Of a DNA stretch of 64,000 nucleotides, positions 16,978 through 27,400 are shown one piece after another. The translations under genes were made by a program, and so were the position numbers. The notes under the pieces are model-generated. The model made no database searches. It was given only the letters and a program-made list of their open reading frames with translations, and was not told the origin of the DNA. The stretch's first letter is position 1; each line of letters opens with the position of its first letter. The stretch is from Sinomicrobium soli (GTDB lineage: Bacteria > Bacteroidota > Bacteroidia > Flavobacteriales > Flavobacteriaceae), in the NCBI RefSeq assembly GCF_003285545.1, contig NZ_QLNV01000002.1:124001-188000 (forward strand). The letters run 5' to 3'.

Positions 16978-17661
16978 ATGAATACCCAAAAAGATCACTA
17001 CAATATGGTACTTATAGGTGATAACCCACTGCTGACTTTGGGGCTCCGTAATTTGTTACTTCGCATAGGAAACAGAGAACATATGTCCTTTAATTTTATT
17101 GAAGTGGACACCATGGAGCAGGCACCACAGATACTCGAACATACATTTTCTTTACACACTATAGATTACATATTCGTATTCCTGCACCCTCCGCAGATCA
17201 CAAACAGCACCATAAAATACGGTACAAAACTCACCAGGTATATCCGTAAACACTCTCCGGAGACCAAGATCATTATAGCGACTACCTACAGTAATCCGTT
17301 TCATATTCGGGTCATATTAGAAGATATCGTACCGGAAGGGTTTCTGGTAGATGAAGATCTATCTCATGGTAAAGCCTTTATGGTACTTCGCCAAATTATT
17401 CTACACCCTCCTTATTTCAGTCCCGTCGTGACAAAGGTGATACATGAAGATCTAAGTCATCGCCATCACCTGGATAAATGGGACTATCATATTTTATACG
17501 AACTCTCGCAAGGGGCATCACTCTCCGACCTGGTACTTCTTCTCCCTATCGGCCGGTCCGCAATCGTTAAACGTAAAAGGAAACTGAAAGCCTATTTCGG
17601 CATCCAGGGAGAATCCGATCGCAGTCTGGTGCTTATGGCCCGTAAAAAAGGGCTGATTTAA
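16978..17661 (+). CDS. LuxR/NarL-type transcriptional regulator with degenerate receiver domain
   Basis: The 227-residue protein has an N-terminal receiver-like domain (VLIGDNPLLTLGLRNLL at residues 11-27) and a C-terminal LuxR-type helix-turn-helix region (about residues 165-227: YHILYELSQGASLSDLVLLLPIGRSAIVKRKRKLKAYFG, ending VLMARKKGLI). The strand where the phosphorylated aspartate should lie reads IFVFLHPP (about residues 65-72), so the acceptor is missing. It is probably not controlled by ordinary phosphotransfer. No kinase gene is adjacent. It precedes the MauE and DUF6520 genes on the same strand by 230 bases, and is a candidate regulator of them. Confidence 0.78.
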   Translation: MNTQKDHYNMVLIGDNPLLTLGLRNLLLRIGNREHMSFNFIEVDTMEQAPQILEHTFSLHTIDYIFVFLHPPQITNSTIKYGTKLTRYIRKHSPETKIIIATTYSNPFHIRVILEDIVPEGFLVDEDLSHGKAFMVLRQIILHPPYFSPVVTKVIHEDLSHRHHLDKWDYHILYELSQGASLSDLVLLLPIGRSAIVKRKRKLKAYFGIQGESDRSLVLMARKKGLI

Positions 17662-17796
17662 ATGCATTTATACGTATCTCACTCCCAAAATATCGAACAT
17701 CATGATGCCGTAATAATAGGTTTATTAACCCATATTGAAAGGTATTTCTTAAACCAAATCAGGACAAAAATCGAATTCTTACAAAACTTTCCCCTA

Positions 17797-17817
17797 TCGG
17801 GTACTACAAGTACCCGA
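17797..17817 (+). promoter_or_regulatory. Inverted repeat upstream of the MauE-like gene, possible operator
   Basis: TCGGGTACT (17797-17805) and AGTACCCGA (17809-17817) form a perfect 9-bp inverted repeat with a 3-base centre, and CGAGTACC follows. No T-run follows, so an operator is more likely than a terminator. It lies between the LuxR-type regulator and its downstream genes, about 75 bases before the MauE-like start. A near-consensus -7 box, TAATTTTA, lies at 17848-17855. Confidence 0.45.
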
Positions 17818-17891
17818 TCGAGTACCAATTTTAACATTTTCCCGTCCTAATTTTATCTCAACGAAAAAAGTCAAACCTTAAACTACCCGTT

Positions 17892-18365
17892 ATGAAACTG
17901 TGGACGATCAGTTATAAGAAAGTTTTGGTAGAGATGATCTGCCTGTTGTTTATCCTGCTGTTTGTGTATGCAGCGGTAAGTAAGCTGACAGATTATGGTA
18001 AGTTTAAGGCCCAGTTGGGGCAGTCTCCTATACTGACGGATTTTGCGGGTATTATTGCCGTTATGGTTCCTGCTATAGAAATAGCCATTGCCGTCTTACT
18101 GGTCTTTCCATCCATGCGACGTTTAGCCCTGTATACCAGCTATTATCTCATGACCCTGTTTACCGTATATATTATTGCGGTACTCAATTTCAGTAGCCAT
18201 GTGCCCTGCTCCTGCGGGGGTATCCTGGAAAAACTGGGATGGATCGAGCATATTGTCTTTAACCTCATTTTCGTAGGATTAGCTCTTACAGGCATCTACC
18301 TGGTTAATGATAAAAATATGGATTCCAAATTTTCCTTTAACTCCTTAACACCAAAACTGCGATGA
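17892..18365 (+). CDS. MauE/DoxX-family redox-associated membrane protein
   Basis: The 157-residue protein has four hydrophobic segments (about residues 12-30, 50-72, 78-100 and 119-137). The conserved YAAVSKLTD region and the VPCSCGG motif (Cys106 and Cys108) near the third/fourth segment match the MauE branch of the DoxX/MauE family. MauE is needed for disulfide formation in methylamine dehydrogenase; other members are assumed to act in periplasmic thiol redox. The stop codon overlaps the next start (ATGA), so the two are translationally coupled. With a four-cysteine peptide encoded just downstream, disulfide handling of that peptide is an attractive inference. Confidence 0.85.
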   Translation: MKLWTISYKKVLVEMICLLFILLFVYAAVSKLTDYGKFKAQLGQSPILTDFAGIIAVMVPAIEIAIAVLLVFPSMRRLALYTSYYLMTLFTVYIIAVLNFSSHVPCSCGGILEKLGWIEHIVFNLIFVGLALTGIYLVNDKNMDSKFSFNSLTPKLR

Positions 18366-19480
18366 TGACCAAGACACTATACCTGATACTCAGTGCTCCT
18401 ATAGGGAGTGTCCTCATTATAGCTACACTATTCCTGCTTGCCGACAACAAGCCGGACCGGTTACAACGGGATTACAGTGTAGGCAGAGCACTTATGGCCG
18501 ATGCCATAATCCAAGATACGGTATTGGATATACAGTACAATTCCTATTATATTGCCGGTACTACAGACGACAGGCTTTACCTGGGGAACGTGACCAGCTT
18601 TTTACACTTGTTAAGCATAGATACCACACTTACCGATACTACTCATATAAGTGTACGTATTAAAAATGGGGATGGACTGGTATTCCGCTCTCCTTCCTTT
18701 AAAATACAAGCCCCCTATGTCTACCTGACCGATGGAGTAATGCCCGGCCTGTTCCGGGGAAGGCTGGGGCAATGGGAAGTCCAAAAGTTTATGGTTGACA
18801 GCGCTTATTTTACCAAAATAGTACCTACCGGGCCCAAAAACTTTGTCATAAGGGCCATGCAGGCCAGTAGCCGGCAATACGTTTTGGGAACCTTACAGGA
18901 TGTTCCGCCGTACCTAAACCTCGCCTCACTGCTACAAAAGCAGGTAGACGGTGTCTTTGATGTAGACGGTAACCTGCTCTATAACCGGGAACGGGACCAG
19001 GTGGTGTATGTCTATTATTACCGTAACCAGTTCCTGGTGACCGACCCGGAGTTAAACTTGATTTACGAAGGTAAAACGATTGACACCTTTAGCCGGGTAC
19101 AACTCAACCCGGTGCATGTTTCTTCAGGAAAGACCCACATGCTGGCAGCTCCGCCGAAAATGGTGAATGGCAACAGCACAACAAAAGGAAATTTCCTGTT
19201 GGTAAACTCCAAGATCATGGGAAGGAATGATGATGAAGACCTTTATAGCCGCTCCTCGGTTATCGATGTGTATGGCCTGGAACAGGGCGCATACCGTTTT
19301 AGTTTTTACCTGCCGGGATATAACGGCAGGTCTGCCCGGGATTTCAGGATTGTGGGTAACAAGCTCATAGCCCAATACGAGCACCATATCGTTACCTATA
19401 CTTTAAATAAAAAATACTTCCCGCAAAGGGAACTGAACAATATTCATCCGGAGGAATCAGGAGATTCGCTGAACACCTGA
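18362..19480 (+). CDS. Membrane-anchored protein, probably a six-bladed propeller of BF3164 type
   Basis: The 372-residue protein starts with one hydrophobic helix (about residues 5-26) that serves as a signal anchor, then an extracytoplasmic domain. That domain has repeated strand patterns, for example YIAGTTDDRLYLGN, VFDVDGNLLYN, NQFLVTDPELNLIYEG, SVIDVYGLEQGAYRFSFYLPGY and FRIVGNKLIAQYEHHIVTYTL. These resemble the blades of TolB/BF3164-like propellers, but I cannot assign a family firmly. The start overlaps the MauE stop, and the DUF6520 peptide gene follows 39 bases later, so the three form one unit. Function unknown. Confidence 0.6.
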   Translation: MMTKTLYLILSAPIGSVLIIATLFLLADNKPDRLQRDYSVGRALMADAIIQDTVLDIQYNSYYIAGTTDDRLYLGNVTSFLHLLSIDTTLTDTTHISVRIKNGDGLVFRSPSFKIQAPYVYLTDGVMPGLFRGRLGQWEVQKFMVDSAYFTKIVPTGPKNFVIRAMQASSRQYVLGTLQDVPPYLNLASLLQKQVDGVFDVDGNLLYNRERDQVVYVYYYRNQFLVTDPELNLIYEGKTIDTFSRVQLNPVHVSSGKTHMLAAPPKMVNGNSTTKGNFLLVNSKIMGRNDDEDLYSRSSVIDVYGLEQGAYRFSFYLPGYNGRSARDFRIVGNKLIAQYEHHIVTYTLNKKYFPQRELNNIHPEESGDSLNT

Positions 19481-19519
19481 GAGAAAGTAGGCATAGTATT
19501 AACATAAAAATTAAACATT

Positions 19520-19798
19520 ATGAAAACAAAAAATTGGATGTTAAGCGTAGCCATGTTTGCTATCGCTATCGTTGGAGCGTTTGCGATTTCGTCAACAGCG
19601 CAAACAGATTACCAGTACATAAGTAATGTACTAACACCTCCTTGTCAGAATGTAAATGTACCATGTGACAGAGTTGAATCATTTCAGTGTCGAGTAGATA
19701 AAGGAGCTGAAGGAGTGAAAGATGTATGGGAAACTGGTTGTGCTCAAGCAGTATTTCATTCAACATCTGATATTCTTCCTGAAATTACTGAGCCTTAA
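19520..19798 (+). CDS. DUF6520-type small exported peptide with four cysteines
   Basis: The 92-residue peptide has a conserved-looking leader (MKTKNWMLSVAMFAIAIVGAFA) that can act as a signal peptide, with cleavage likely after TAQ near residue 28. The mature part carries four cysteines (Cys42, 49, 57 and 74) in a QNVNVPCDRVESFQC context and an acidic C-terminus. I recognise the pattern as the DUF6520 family of Bacteroidota, which has no known function. The gene is AT-rich, lies directly after the MauE and propeller genes, and is followed by a strong hairpin terminator. A secreted disulfide-containing effector or signal is one possibility. Confidence 0.75.
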   Translation: MKTKNWMLSVAMFAIAIVGAFAISSTAQTDYQYISNVLTPPCQNVNVPCDRVESFQCRVDKGAEGVKDVWETGCAQAVFHSTSDILPEITEP

Positions 19799-19828
19799 TA
19801 CATTCTGAATCAAAATTAGGTTTACTTC

Positions 19829-19862
19829 AGAAAGGAGCCTAAAACGAAAAAGGCTCCTTTCT
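19829..19862. terminator. Bidirectional terminator between convergent genes
   Basis: AGAAAGGAGCCT (19829-19840) pairs with AGGCTCCTTTCT (19851-19862) in a 12-bp stem. An A-rich run follows on the right and a T-rich stretch lies on the left, so it can serve both the DUF6520 gene and the convergent amidohydrolase operon. Confidence 0.75.
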
Positions 19863-19875
19863 CCATAAAAAAAAA

Positions 19876-22800
19876 TTATAGCTCATCTCCCTCTTTATTT
19901 CCTTCATTCCATGGCCAAGGCTTAAGCTTCTTATAGGATGGCCAAATACGTGTCATGGTCTCTCCTTCATAAATATACCCATTACTTATGATATATTGAA
20001 TGTCTGCCGTATTATGAATATCCTCTAAAGGATCATTTTTTAAAATAACCATATCTGCTAATTTACCCGGCTCAATAGAGCCGAGATCTTTCTCCAGCCC
20101 CAATTTTTCCGCACCTCGTAAGGTGGCACAGTATAATGCTTCAAATTCCGACATCTTCCCTTCGGTAAAAGCCCAAAGTTCCATATGTGTGGATAATCCA
20201 GCGGGTAGCGATCCATGCCCGCCAACACTTACTTTCCCTCCCTTTCTTACAATATCTGTTAATATGTTACTCGAAATATCGATATTATCCTTATATTTTT
20301 GCTGCCCAAAAGCGCTTGCAGTAGCATCTTCCCATAAAAATTTTGGATTAAAAGCCAATATTTTTTTATTATATTCCTTATGCTTTTTGGCATAGAAAAT
20401 ACCATCCTTATGTGCCGTATGCACTATACATATCGTTGGTGTATAATGAACCTTACTTTTTGCAATAAAAGATATGATATCATCATAAATAGCTCCCTTA
20501 AATACTTCGTGTTCAATTCCTGTATAACCGTCTACGACCCTTGTTAAAGCATCATATATGGTAGTGGTCTCCAAACCGGAACCATAATGCGAGGTAATAC
20601 CTAAACCATTCTCCTTGGCTGCTCTCCGTAACCATTGCCGTTGATTTCTATGCTTTTGTAAGTATTCTTTAACAAGACTGGGGTGGTACTTCCTCTTTTC
20701 CTTTATCAATCGCTCTGCATCTTGTAGAGAAGATATTTTAAGAAAATCAGGCAGGACTTGGAGCCCTAAAATAGGAGCTCCGGAGGAATAGATTCTTGGT
20801 CCTAATGTTAAGCCTATTTTGACCATTTCCGAATAGCCAAAGACCTCTAAATCGCTAATAGAAGGATCATAAAAGGTGGTTACCCCCCAGGCGAGATTAC
20901 CAATTAAGTCCCGGTTTTGACTTTGCCAAAGTTCTACACCACTTCTGAGGTAATGGGCATGTGTATCGATCAATCCCGGAATGGCTGTTTTTCCTTCAAG
21001 ATCAAATACTTTCGAATCCTTCGGAATATGTATTTTATTAGTTTTTCCTACTCCTATAATGCGATTATTTTCTACCAGAATAGTTCCATCTTCTATTATT
21101 TTTCCTTTTTTCTTCATCGTCAGGATTCTCACATGCGTTAAAGCATAAGACCCTTGGGGCATATCTATGGGTGCCCGAATATCAATATCTGCCAGTAGTG
21201 TTGCATTTTTTTTTGGATGCTCTATTGACTTCATATATATCTTATTCGTATTGGCACAAAGAAGTGTGTGCTCATCCATCCAGTTGACATGAGTCCCATT
21301 CATGGAAGTTAAGGCATACGGATTCATCTCCTCCCAGCTTTTCATTGTACCATCCTCTGGAATATCAGCTATATAAATCCGGTCATTTCTTATAATGGCT
21401 ATATGCTTTCCTCCAGGGGATGCCAATAGTTCATCAGCATAAGGAACTTCTATTAAAGGTTTTATGTCTGTCCTTTCCAGATTGGCTGTGAATAAAATGG
21501 CTCCATTCCCTTTTAAACCAAGCGTAAAAGCCGCAGTGGATGAATAAACCTGATTACCCTCAGTTGAAAAAGTAATTGAAGGAAAAAATCTGCCATGTGT
21601 ATTATTTATAGGTTGTACCCTTATTATTTCTTGAAAAGAAGGTTTTTTTTCAAAAGCAGGCATCCACATTAACCATAAATCCAAATTTTTAACTCCTTTC
21701 TCTTTAATGTATTTGTCAAATGATGTATTATTAAAATAAAATGCCAGTTTATCGCCTTGGGGAGACCAAGTTAAATTTGTATATTTTCCCTTGTGGTTTG
21801 TTAGTTGTTTCGGAGTGCCACCATGTGAAGGTATCAACATAATATTGCCATTTCCAAAATCATCACATGCTACATACGCAACCCATTGGCCATCCGGAGA
21901 AATGGCAGGACTATATTCCAGGCTATTGCTATCGGTTAATCTCCTGCTTACTTTTGTATCCGTATTTGTGATATATACTTTACCAAAGGCACTATATGCT
22001 AATATCGATTTCTCTTTATTATAGGTGGGCCAGCGTATAATCCGGGATCGAATACTTGCTGTATCCGCAATCCGTTCCGTTTTTTTTGGTCTTAGCCGGC
22101 GACGTATGGTCTTCCGTACCGGAACTTTTACCGGTATTACAGATTGTTGCCCGGTTTGTATATTAATCTTTAATAATTTCCCTTTATAACCTAACACAAT
22201 ATATTTACTATCTCCTGTAAATCCATACCCAGAATGCAGATCACGCGAAATAGAATCCAGGAGGTTACGTGTTGTTTTTTCCTTTATATCAAGAACTTTA
22301 AGGGCAAAATCTCCGTTTTCCAAACGTTGCAAAAACGCCATGTATTTACCGGAAAGATCTACTATTAAATCTTTTATGAAGCCAGATTCAGCTTGATCTT
22401 GCCAAACTGTCGAAACTTCAAGAGCACTATCGGTAGAGATATTATAACCAAAAATAGTATGACCATCACTAAAATATATAGTACCGTTTTGAGATATTAT
22501 ACCTCCTCTATACATCATAGGGTCATATTTAGAGGGCATGTATAAACTTGTATTATCAGCCCTTCCTTCTGTTAACTTAGACCACTGCCCATGCTCATAC
22601 TCCAGCAAATATCCTTCAGCACTCCATAATACCCGGATATCTCGCCAGGTTTTAGGCATAGCACTTTTTTGTTTTTGCAAGTGCAAGCCATCGCTATGAA
22701 CAGTCCATAAACCGATAGAACCATCCCGGTCACTTAAAAAAGCAATCTGTGTACCATCCGGAGAATACTTAGCCTTGACATTCCAGGAGCCATCTCCCCC

Positions 22801-23034
22801 CAGTAATAATTTAGCTGTGCCTCCTTCTACTGGAACCGTATATAAATCACCCAATACATCAAATAATATCGTCTTTCCATCCGGAGAGATATCCACATTG
22901 GGATAGCTCATTTCGGTAGTGTCAAAACCAATCTTTACAAAGTCTTCCCCAATTTCGTTAGACATAAATACCTTACAGCTACTCCAAAGCAGTAGCATAC
23001 TTAGTCCTACAAGAAAATTTACTCTGAGTCTCAT
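19876..23034 (-). CDS. Lipoprotein with N-terminal TolB-like propeller and C-terminal amidohydrolase domain
   Basis: The 1052-residue protein has a lipoprotein signal (lipobox LLLWSSC, Cys20). Propeller repeats with the PDG signature (ISPDGKTILFD, YSPDGTQIAFLSD, ISPDGQWVAYVA, WSPQGDKLAFYF) fill about residues 40-580. A metal-dependent amidohydrolase follows, with HxH in LIDTHAHY (His692, His694), a candidate carboxylated lysine in SLVKEY (Lys789), His816 (TSHYG), His842 (IEHEV), and GGHGSLPAGLSTHMELW in the place of the usual catalytic aspartate region, as in other propeller-fused members. It ends with GSIEPGKLADMVIL. Such fusions are taken to be periplasmic peptidases or cyclic-amide hydrolases; the substrate is unknown. 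It is the last gene of the susC-susD operon and is strikingly AT-rich. Confidence 0.88.
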   Translation of the reverse strand: MRLRVNFLVGLSMLLLWSSCKVFMSNEIGEDFVKIGFDTTEMSYPNVDISPDGKTILFDVLGDLYTVPVEGGTAKLLLGGDGSWNVKAKYSPDGTQIAFLSDRDGSIGLWTVHSDGLHLQKQKSAMPKTWRDIRVLWSAEGYLLEYEHGQWSKLTEGRADNTSLYMPSKYDPMMYRGGIISQNGTIYFSDGHTIFGYNISTDSALEVSTVWQDQAESGFIKDLIVDLSGKYMAFLQRLENGDFALKVLDIKEKTTRNLLDSISRDLHSGYGFTGDSKYIVLGYKGKLLKINIQTGQQSVIPVKVPVRKTIRRRLRPKKTERIADTASIRSRIIRWPTYNKEKSILAYSAFGKVYITNTDTKVSRRLTDSNSLEYSPAISPDGQWVAYVACDDFGNGNIMLIPSHGGTPKQLTNHKGKYTNLTWSPQGDKLAFYFNNTSFDKYIKEKGVKNLDLWLMWMPAFEKKPSFQEIIRVQPINNTHGRFFPSITFSTEGNQVYSSTAAFTLGLKGNGAILFTANLERTDIKPLIEVPYADELLASPGGKHIAIIRNDRIYIADIPEDGTMKSWEEMNPYALTSMNGTHVNWMDEHTLLCANTNKIYMKSIEHPKKNATLLADIDIRAPIDMPQGSYALTHVRILTMKKKGKIIEDGTILVENNRIIGVGKTNKIHIPKDSKVFDLEGKTAIPGLIDTHAHYLRSGVELWQSQNRDLIGNLAWGVTTFYDPSISDLEVFGYSEMVKIGLTLGPRIYSSGAPILGLQVLPDFLKISSLQDAERLIKEKRKYHPSLVKEYLQKHRNQRQWLRRAAKENGLGITSHYGSGLETTTIYDALTRVVDGYTGIEHEVFKGAIYDDIISFIAKSKVHYTPTICIVHTAHKDGIFYAKKHKEYNKKILAFNPKFLWEDATASAFGQQKYKDNIDISSNILTDIVRKGGKVSVGGHGSLPAGLSTHMELWAFTEGKMSEFEALYCATLRGAEKLGLEKDLGSIEPGKLADMVILKNDPLEDIHNTADIQYIISNGYIYEGETMTRIWPSYKKLKPWPWNEGNKEGDEL

Positions 23035-23047
23035 ACAATGCTTTCAA

Positions 23048-24478
23048 TTAGTAGGCGTACCCATCCGTGGGTTCCAAATTCGGGTTGTTCAAATATTCAT
23101 GTTGTGGTATGGGAAACATGGCCTGGTAGGATTGCCAATTGGGTTTTTCTTCGGATAATACGGCATCTATATTCCCGGTCCGTTTTATATCCAACCAGCG
23201 ATGTCCCCATTCGGCAAAAAGTTCCTTTTTCCTTTCCTCCCATATTGCGGCTAAAAGCTCTTCCCGGTCAATACCAGGATGGGTATCGGCTATCAACGGC
23301 AGGTCTGCCCGCTCCTTAATGGCATCGAGGTCTGTTATGGCATTCGTCAGATTACTTTGCATGGCCCGTGCCTCTGCCCGGATCAGGTATTGTTCGGCTA
23401 ACCGGAATACTACGGAGTATTCGGAAAGGTTACTATCCAGCTTGACTTTATATTTGTAAGGGTAATAATAGGTGTCGGATATGCCTTCTACTTCTCCTAT
23501 CCAATGTGTTTTTCGCAGGTCCGGCTCTTCCAAAGACGCCATAAAAGAATCCGTTAAGCTGGTGGAGAATTGGCTATTGGGCACTTGTTCTAAGATAAGA
23601 TAATACCCTTCCCAGGTATTATAGCGGGAGTCTACCGGTAATAAATGCCAGATGGTTTCCGTGCTTTCCTTAAGGAACACCTGGTCCAGATCCGGGAGGA
23701 GGGTATATAACGGATCGTTAATGACCATTGTCGCATAACGCTCCGCCTGTTCCCAGTTTTCCATAAATAAATACACCCTGGCCAGCATAGCCCGTACCGT
23801 ACCTTTATTGACCCGGGTACGTAAATCTCCGTGATAGTCATTGTCCAGGAGTGTTTCACTATCGGTTAGATCTGCAACAATCTGTTTATAAATCTCAGAA
23901 GGATCGCTTTGGGGCATTACCGCATTGGACTGGTACTCCGTAGCTGTAATTAAGGGAACTCTTCCATATAAATTAACCAGGTAGAAATAACTAAAGGCCC
24001 GTATAAATTTGGCTTCGCCTTGTAACTGCTTCCTGACCGTTTCAGATAAAGACGATGAACTTTCAATGCCTTCAAGAATAGCGTTAACTTCATAAATCCG
24101 TTGGTAAAGAGAACTCCATAGCGAAAGGATCGTAGCATTATCAGAAGTTATCACATTTTCATAAAACGGATTGGTATTAAAGCTTTTTAATATATCTGCT
24201 GTCGCTGCACATAGTATTGTTATACTGTTTGTTCTCCCACTGGAGAACCCGGAATACTGTAAATTGTGATATACCGCGTCTATAGCGGACAGGGCTACGT
24301 CATCACTGGTAAAGACCATTTCCTGGACTATTTCCGAATCCGGTGGATCTATTTGTACAAAATCTTTACAGGAGACCAGCATGGATACGATGAGTATTAC
24401 CAGTATAATGGTCCGGAACCGGTTTTGGTATGGAACCTTAGTCAACATCTTAACGATGGTATTATATATATTTTTCAT
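23048..24478 (-). CDS. RagB/SusD-family nutrient-binding outer membrane lipoprotein
   Basis: The protein is 476 residues from the ATG at 24476-24478, with lipobox VSMLVSC (Cys37). An in-frame ATG at 24451 is an alternative start. Frames upstream of 24478 only overlap the SusC end. The body has SusD features: FIRAFSYFYLVNLYGRVPLI, the helical TPR-like region VRAMLARVYLFMENWEQAERYA, and the C-terminal WEERKKELFAEWGHRWLDIKRTG that typifies the family. SusD caps the SusC barrel and binds substrate at the cell surface. The gene starts 12 bases after susC ends and stops 13 bases before the amidohydrolase begins, so the three form one operon. Confidence 0.93.
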   Translation of the reverse strand: MKNIYNTIVKMLTKVPYQNRFRTIILVILIVSMLVSCKDFVQIDPPDSEIVQEMVFTSDDVALSAIDAVYHNLQYSGFSSGRTNSITILCAATADILKSFNTNPFYENVITSDNATILSLWSSLYQRIYEVNAILEGIESSSSLSETVRKQLQGEAKFIRAFSYFYLVNLYGRVPLITATEYQSNAVMPQSDPSEIYKQIVADLTDSETLLDNDYHGDLRTRVNKGTVRAMLARVYLFMENWEQAERYATMVINDPLYTLLPDLDQVFLKESTETIWHLLPVDSRYNTWEGYYLILEQVPNSQFSTSLTDSFMASLEEPDLRKTHWIGEVEGISDTYYYPYKYKVKLDSNLSEYSVVFRLAEQYLIRAEARAMQSNLTNAITDLDAIKERADLPLIADTHPGIDREELLAAIWEERKKELFAEWGHRWLDIKRTGNIDAVLSEEKPNWQSYQAMFPIPQHEYLNNPNLEPTDGYAY

Positions 24479-24489
24479 AACTATTCCGA

Positions 24490-27400
24490 TTAAAATTGAA
24501 GATGTACACTGGCAGTTACCATACGTAAAGCAGGCAAGGTCGTACGAGAACCCGGAGATTGCGGGTCCAGACCAAAGTAGTTGGTCCAGGTCCAAAGGTT
24601 TTGTGCCTGTATGGATACTCCCAACTGATTCAGGTTTAACTTTTCTAATAGTTGTCCCTGAAAATTATATGCCAGGGAAATATTCTTCAGCCGGATAAAC
24701 GAAGCATCCACTACATTCAAAGTACTTTCACGAGCCAAATTATATGGAGTTAGATTAGACGCAGCCTGGCTATATTTTTGCACATTTGTTAAATCTCCAC
24801 TTTTTTGCCATCTCTTTATAAATTCTATGGGCACATTTCCTCCAATGTCATATACTGGGGTAAAACCTGGAAAATAATTTCCTAATTCTCCAAGCCCTTT
24901 TTGTTTGACAAATTCCAACAGAAAATCCACCCTAAATCCTTTATAATTGAAGGTGTTCTGAAATCCACCATAATAGTTTCGATCCATAGTTATAATAGCT
25001 ACACGGTCATCTATGGTATATCTTCCATCCTCATTAATATCCACCACCTCATACAAACCGGTTTCAGGATTAACCTCTTGAAATTGGTATAGTTTGCGGA
25101 TGTTTAAGGATTTCCCTATTTCGTATGTGCTTGCATAAGGTGTGACTTCAATATTAGGATAATCCACCAATTTATTTTTTGGAATGGTCAAGTTTACATT
25201 GGTCGTCCATGCCACATCCTGAGACCGGATATTGGTTGTGGTTAACTGAAATTCCCAACCCGTGTTTTGTACGGTTGCGGGTAGATTGGCCTGTACACTA
25301 TTAAACCCGGTAATATAGGGTAAGCGGTAGCCTACCAACTGGTTGGAAGAGCGGTTGCGGTACCAGTTTACAGATAACAGGATGCGGTCCTTTATAAAGC
25401 CCAGGTCTAAAGCCCCTTCAAGTTTTTTATTGGTTTCCCAGCTATAATCCGAGTTTGCCAGCCGGGTAGGATATAACCCACCATTTCCTCGGAAATTGAG
25501 AGGTTGCGTTATAGCACTATAAGTAGATAAAAACCCATAATCCCCTATCCCGTCATTACCGGTAGTACCATAGCTTCCCCGGATCTTCCCAAAACTTAAA
25601 AAAGGAATCGTATTTTTAATTAAAATTTCCTCGGAAAATATCCACGCTGCTCCTACGGCCCCGAAATTGGCAAATTGCTTGCCTGGTCCAAAACGGGATG
25701 ATCCGTCCCTACGCCCGGTAAGGTTAATAAAATAACGCTTTTTATAATTATACCCTATTCGACCATATATGGCATTGTATTTATATTCGTTTTGAAAATC
25801 TCTTAAAATGGAAGATTCTAAAGCGGCATTAATATTGTTTAATAGAACTTCACTACTATACCCGTAAGCATCTATTCCAAAGACAACATTTAGTCTCCGT
25901 TGCCAGGTAGCGCCTATGAGAAAGTCAAAGTTTGAATTCTTAATACTTTTAGAGTAATTGAGTTGTGGCTCTATAATCCAGGAATTTCCTTCCTGGTTAA
26001 GCCGACGATGGCTGTAGTCTCTATAGGGTCTCAGCTCTGGTTTATAAGAATCTTTGGTAGTCAATATGGTTTCGTGCTGTTTAAAATCTGTGTACCCTGC
26101 GCTTACCTTTAGCTGTAGGTCCTTTAACAGTTCGTAAGACAAAACCGAATTAACGATAAGATTGTTACTTAATACCTCTTGGGTATTCAGCATGGGCGCC
26201 AGGGGATTCAGAAAGGTAGTAATCCCCTCGTCGTTGACTTCCCAGTTCAGGTTTCCTTCGTTATCATACAAGCCCGGTGCATTAGGGGCCAGTTTTAAAG
26301 CGTTTTCCACCAGGTTATTATTAAAGAGGTTGTTTTTATCTTTACCATACGTAATGGATAGTTCGGCACGTAACCTTTGGTTCTCCGACCTATGCGAAAG
26401 GTTTAAACTCCCCATGATCTTACGATACCCGAAGTCTCCCGGAAATACGGTGTTCTCTTTGCGTACTCCACCACCAAAACGAAATGACGTTTGCTGGTTA
26501 CCCCCGGATACAAAACCCTGGATATCGGTAATGCTTGCCGCACCGCCAAAGAGTTTTTCCTGCCAGTCGGTGTACCGGTTCTGGTCCCATAGTAACAGGT
26601 CGGGATCTATATTTTTTACAGGCTCCGCCCCGTCGTTGGCCAGGGCTTCGTAGCGCATCTCCAAATACTGCTCTGTGTTGAGCAATTTCATTTTATTGGA
26701 GGCTTCTCCTATACCCGTCTGTACATTGATGTCTATTTGGGTTCTGCCGGCCTTTCCTTTCTTTGTGGTTATCAGCACCACCCCGTTAGCCCCACGGCTA
26801 CCGTAAATGGCTGTGGCATCGGCATCTTTTAATATTTCTATACTCTGTATATTGTTGGGATTAATAGTATTCAGGGGATCGACACCTATTTCATACGGAA
26901 ATATGCTGCTATAAGAGTCCAATCGTTCTGAAGACACCGGAACCCCATCAACAATATACAGCGGGTTATTCCCGGCTGCAATACTGTTCCTACCCCGTAT
27001 CTGGATGTTAAACCCACCTCCCGGTATCCCGGTAGTTTGCCGGATATCCACACCCGTCATTCTACCTTGCAGAGCCGCAAGAGGGTTATTTACCGGTTGC
27101 TTTTCGATATCCTCGGCAGTGACGCGCACTATACTCCCCGTCCTCTCTCTTTCCTTTACGGAGTAGTACCCTGCGTTTACCACCACTTCATCCAGGGAGG
27201 CGACATCCTCTGCCATTTGTACATTCAAAACCTCAAGCCCATTTACAGAAACCTCTATTTTCTTAAATCCTACATACGAAAACACAAGAATGTCCGCAGA
27301 GCTGACACGTAAACTAAATGCTCCATCTGTATCAGACATAGTGCCACTTTTCGTTCCCTTTATAATGATATTAACCCCTGGAAGCGGCAAGCCGCTCTCA

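Noticed and set aside
17662-17850. 62-codon frame directly after the LuxR-type regulator
   Set aside because: It covers the inverted repeat and promoter region of the MauE gene and has no protein-like features.
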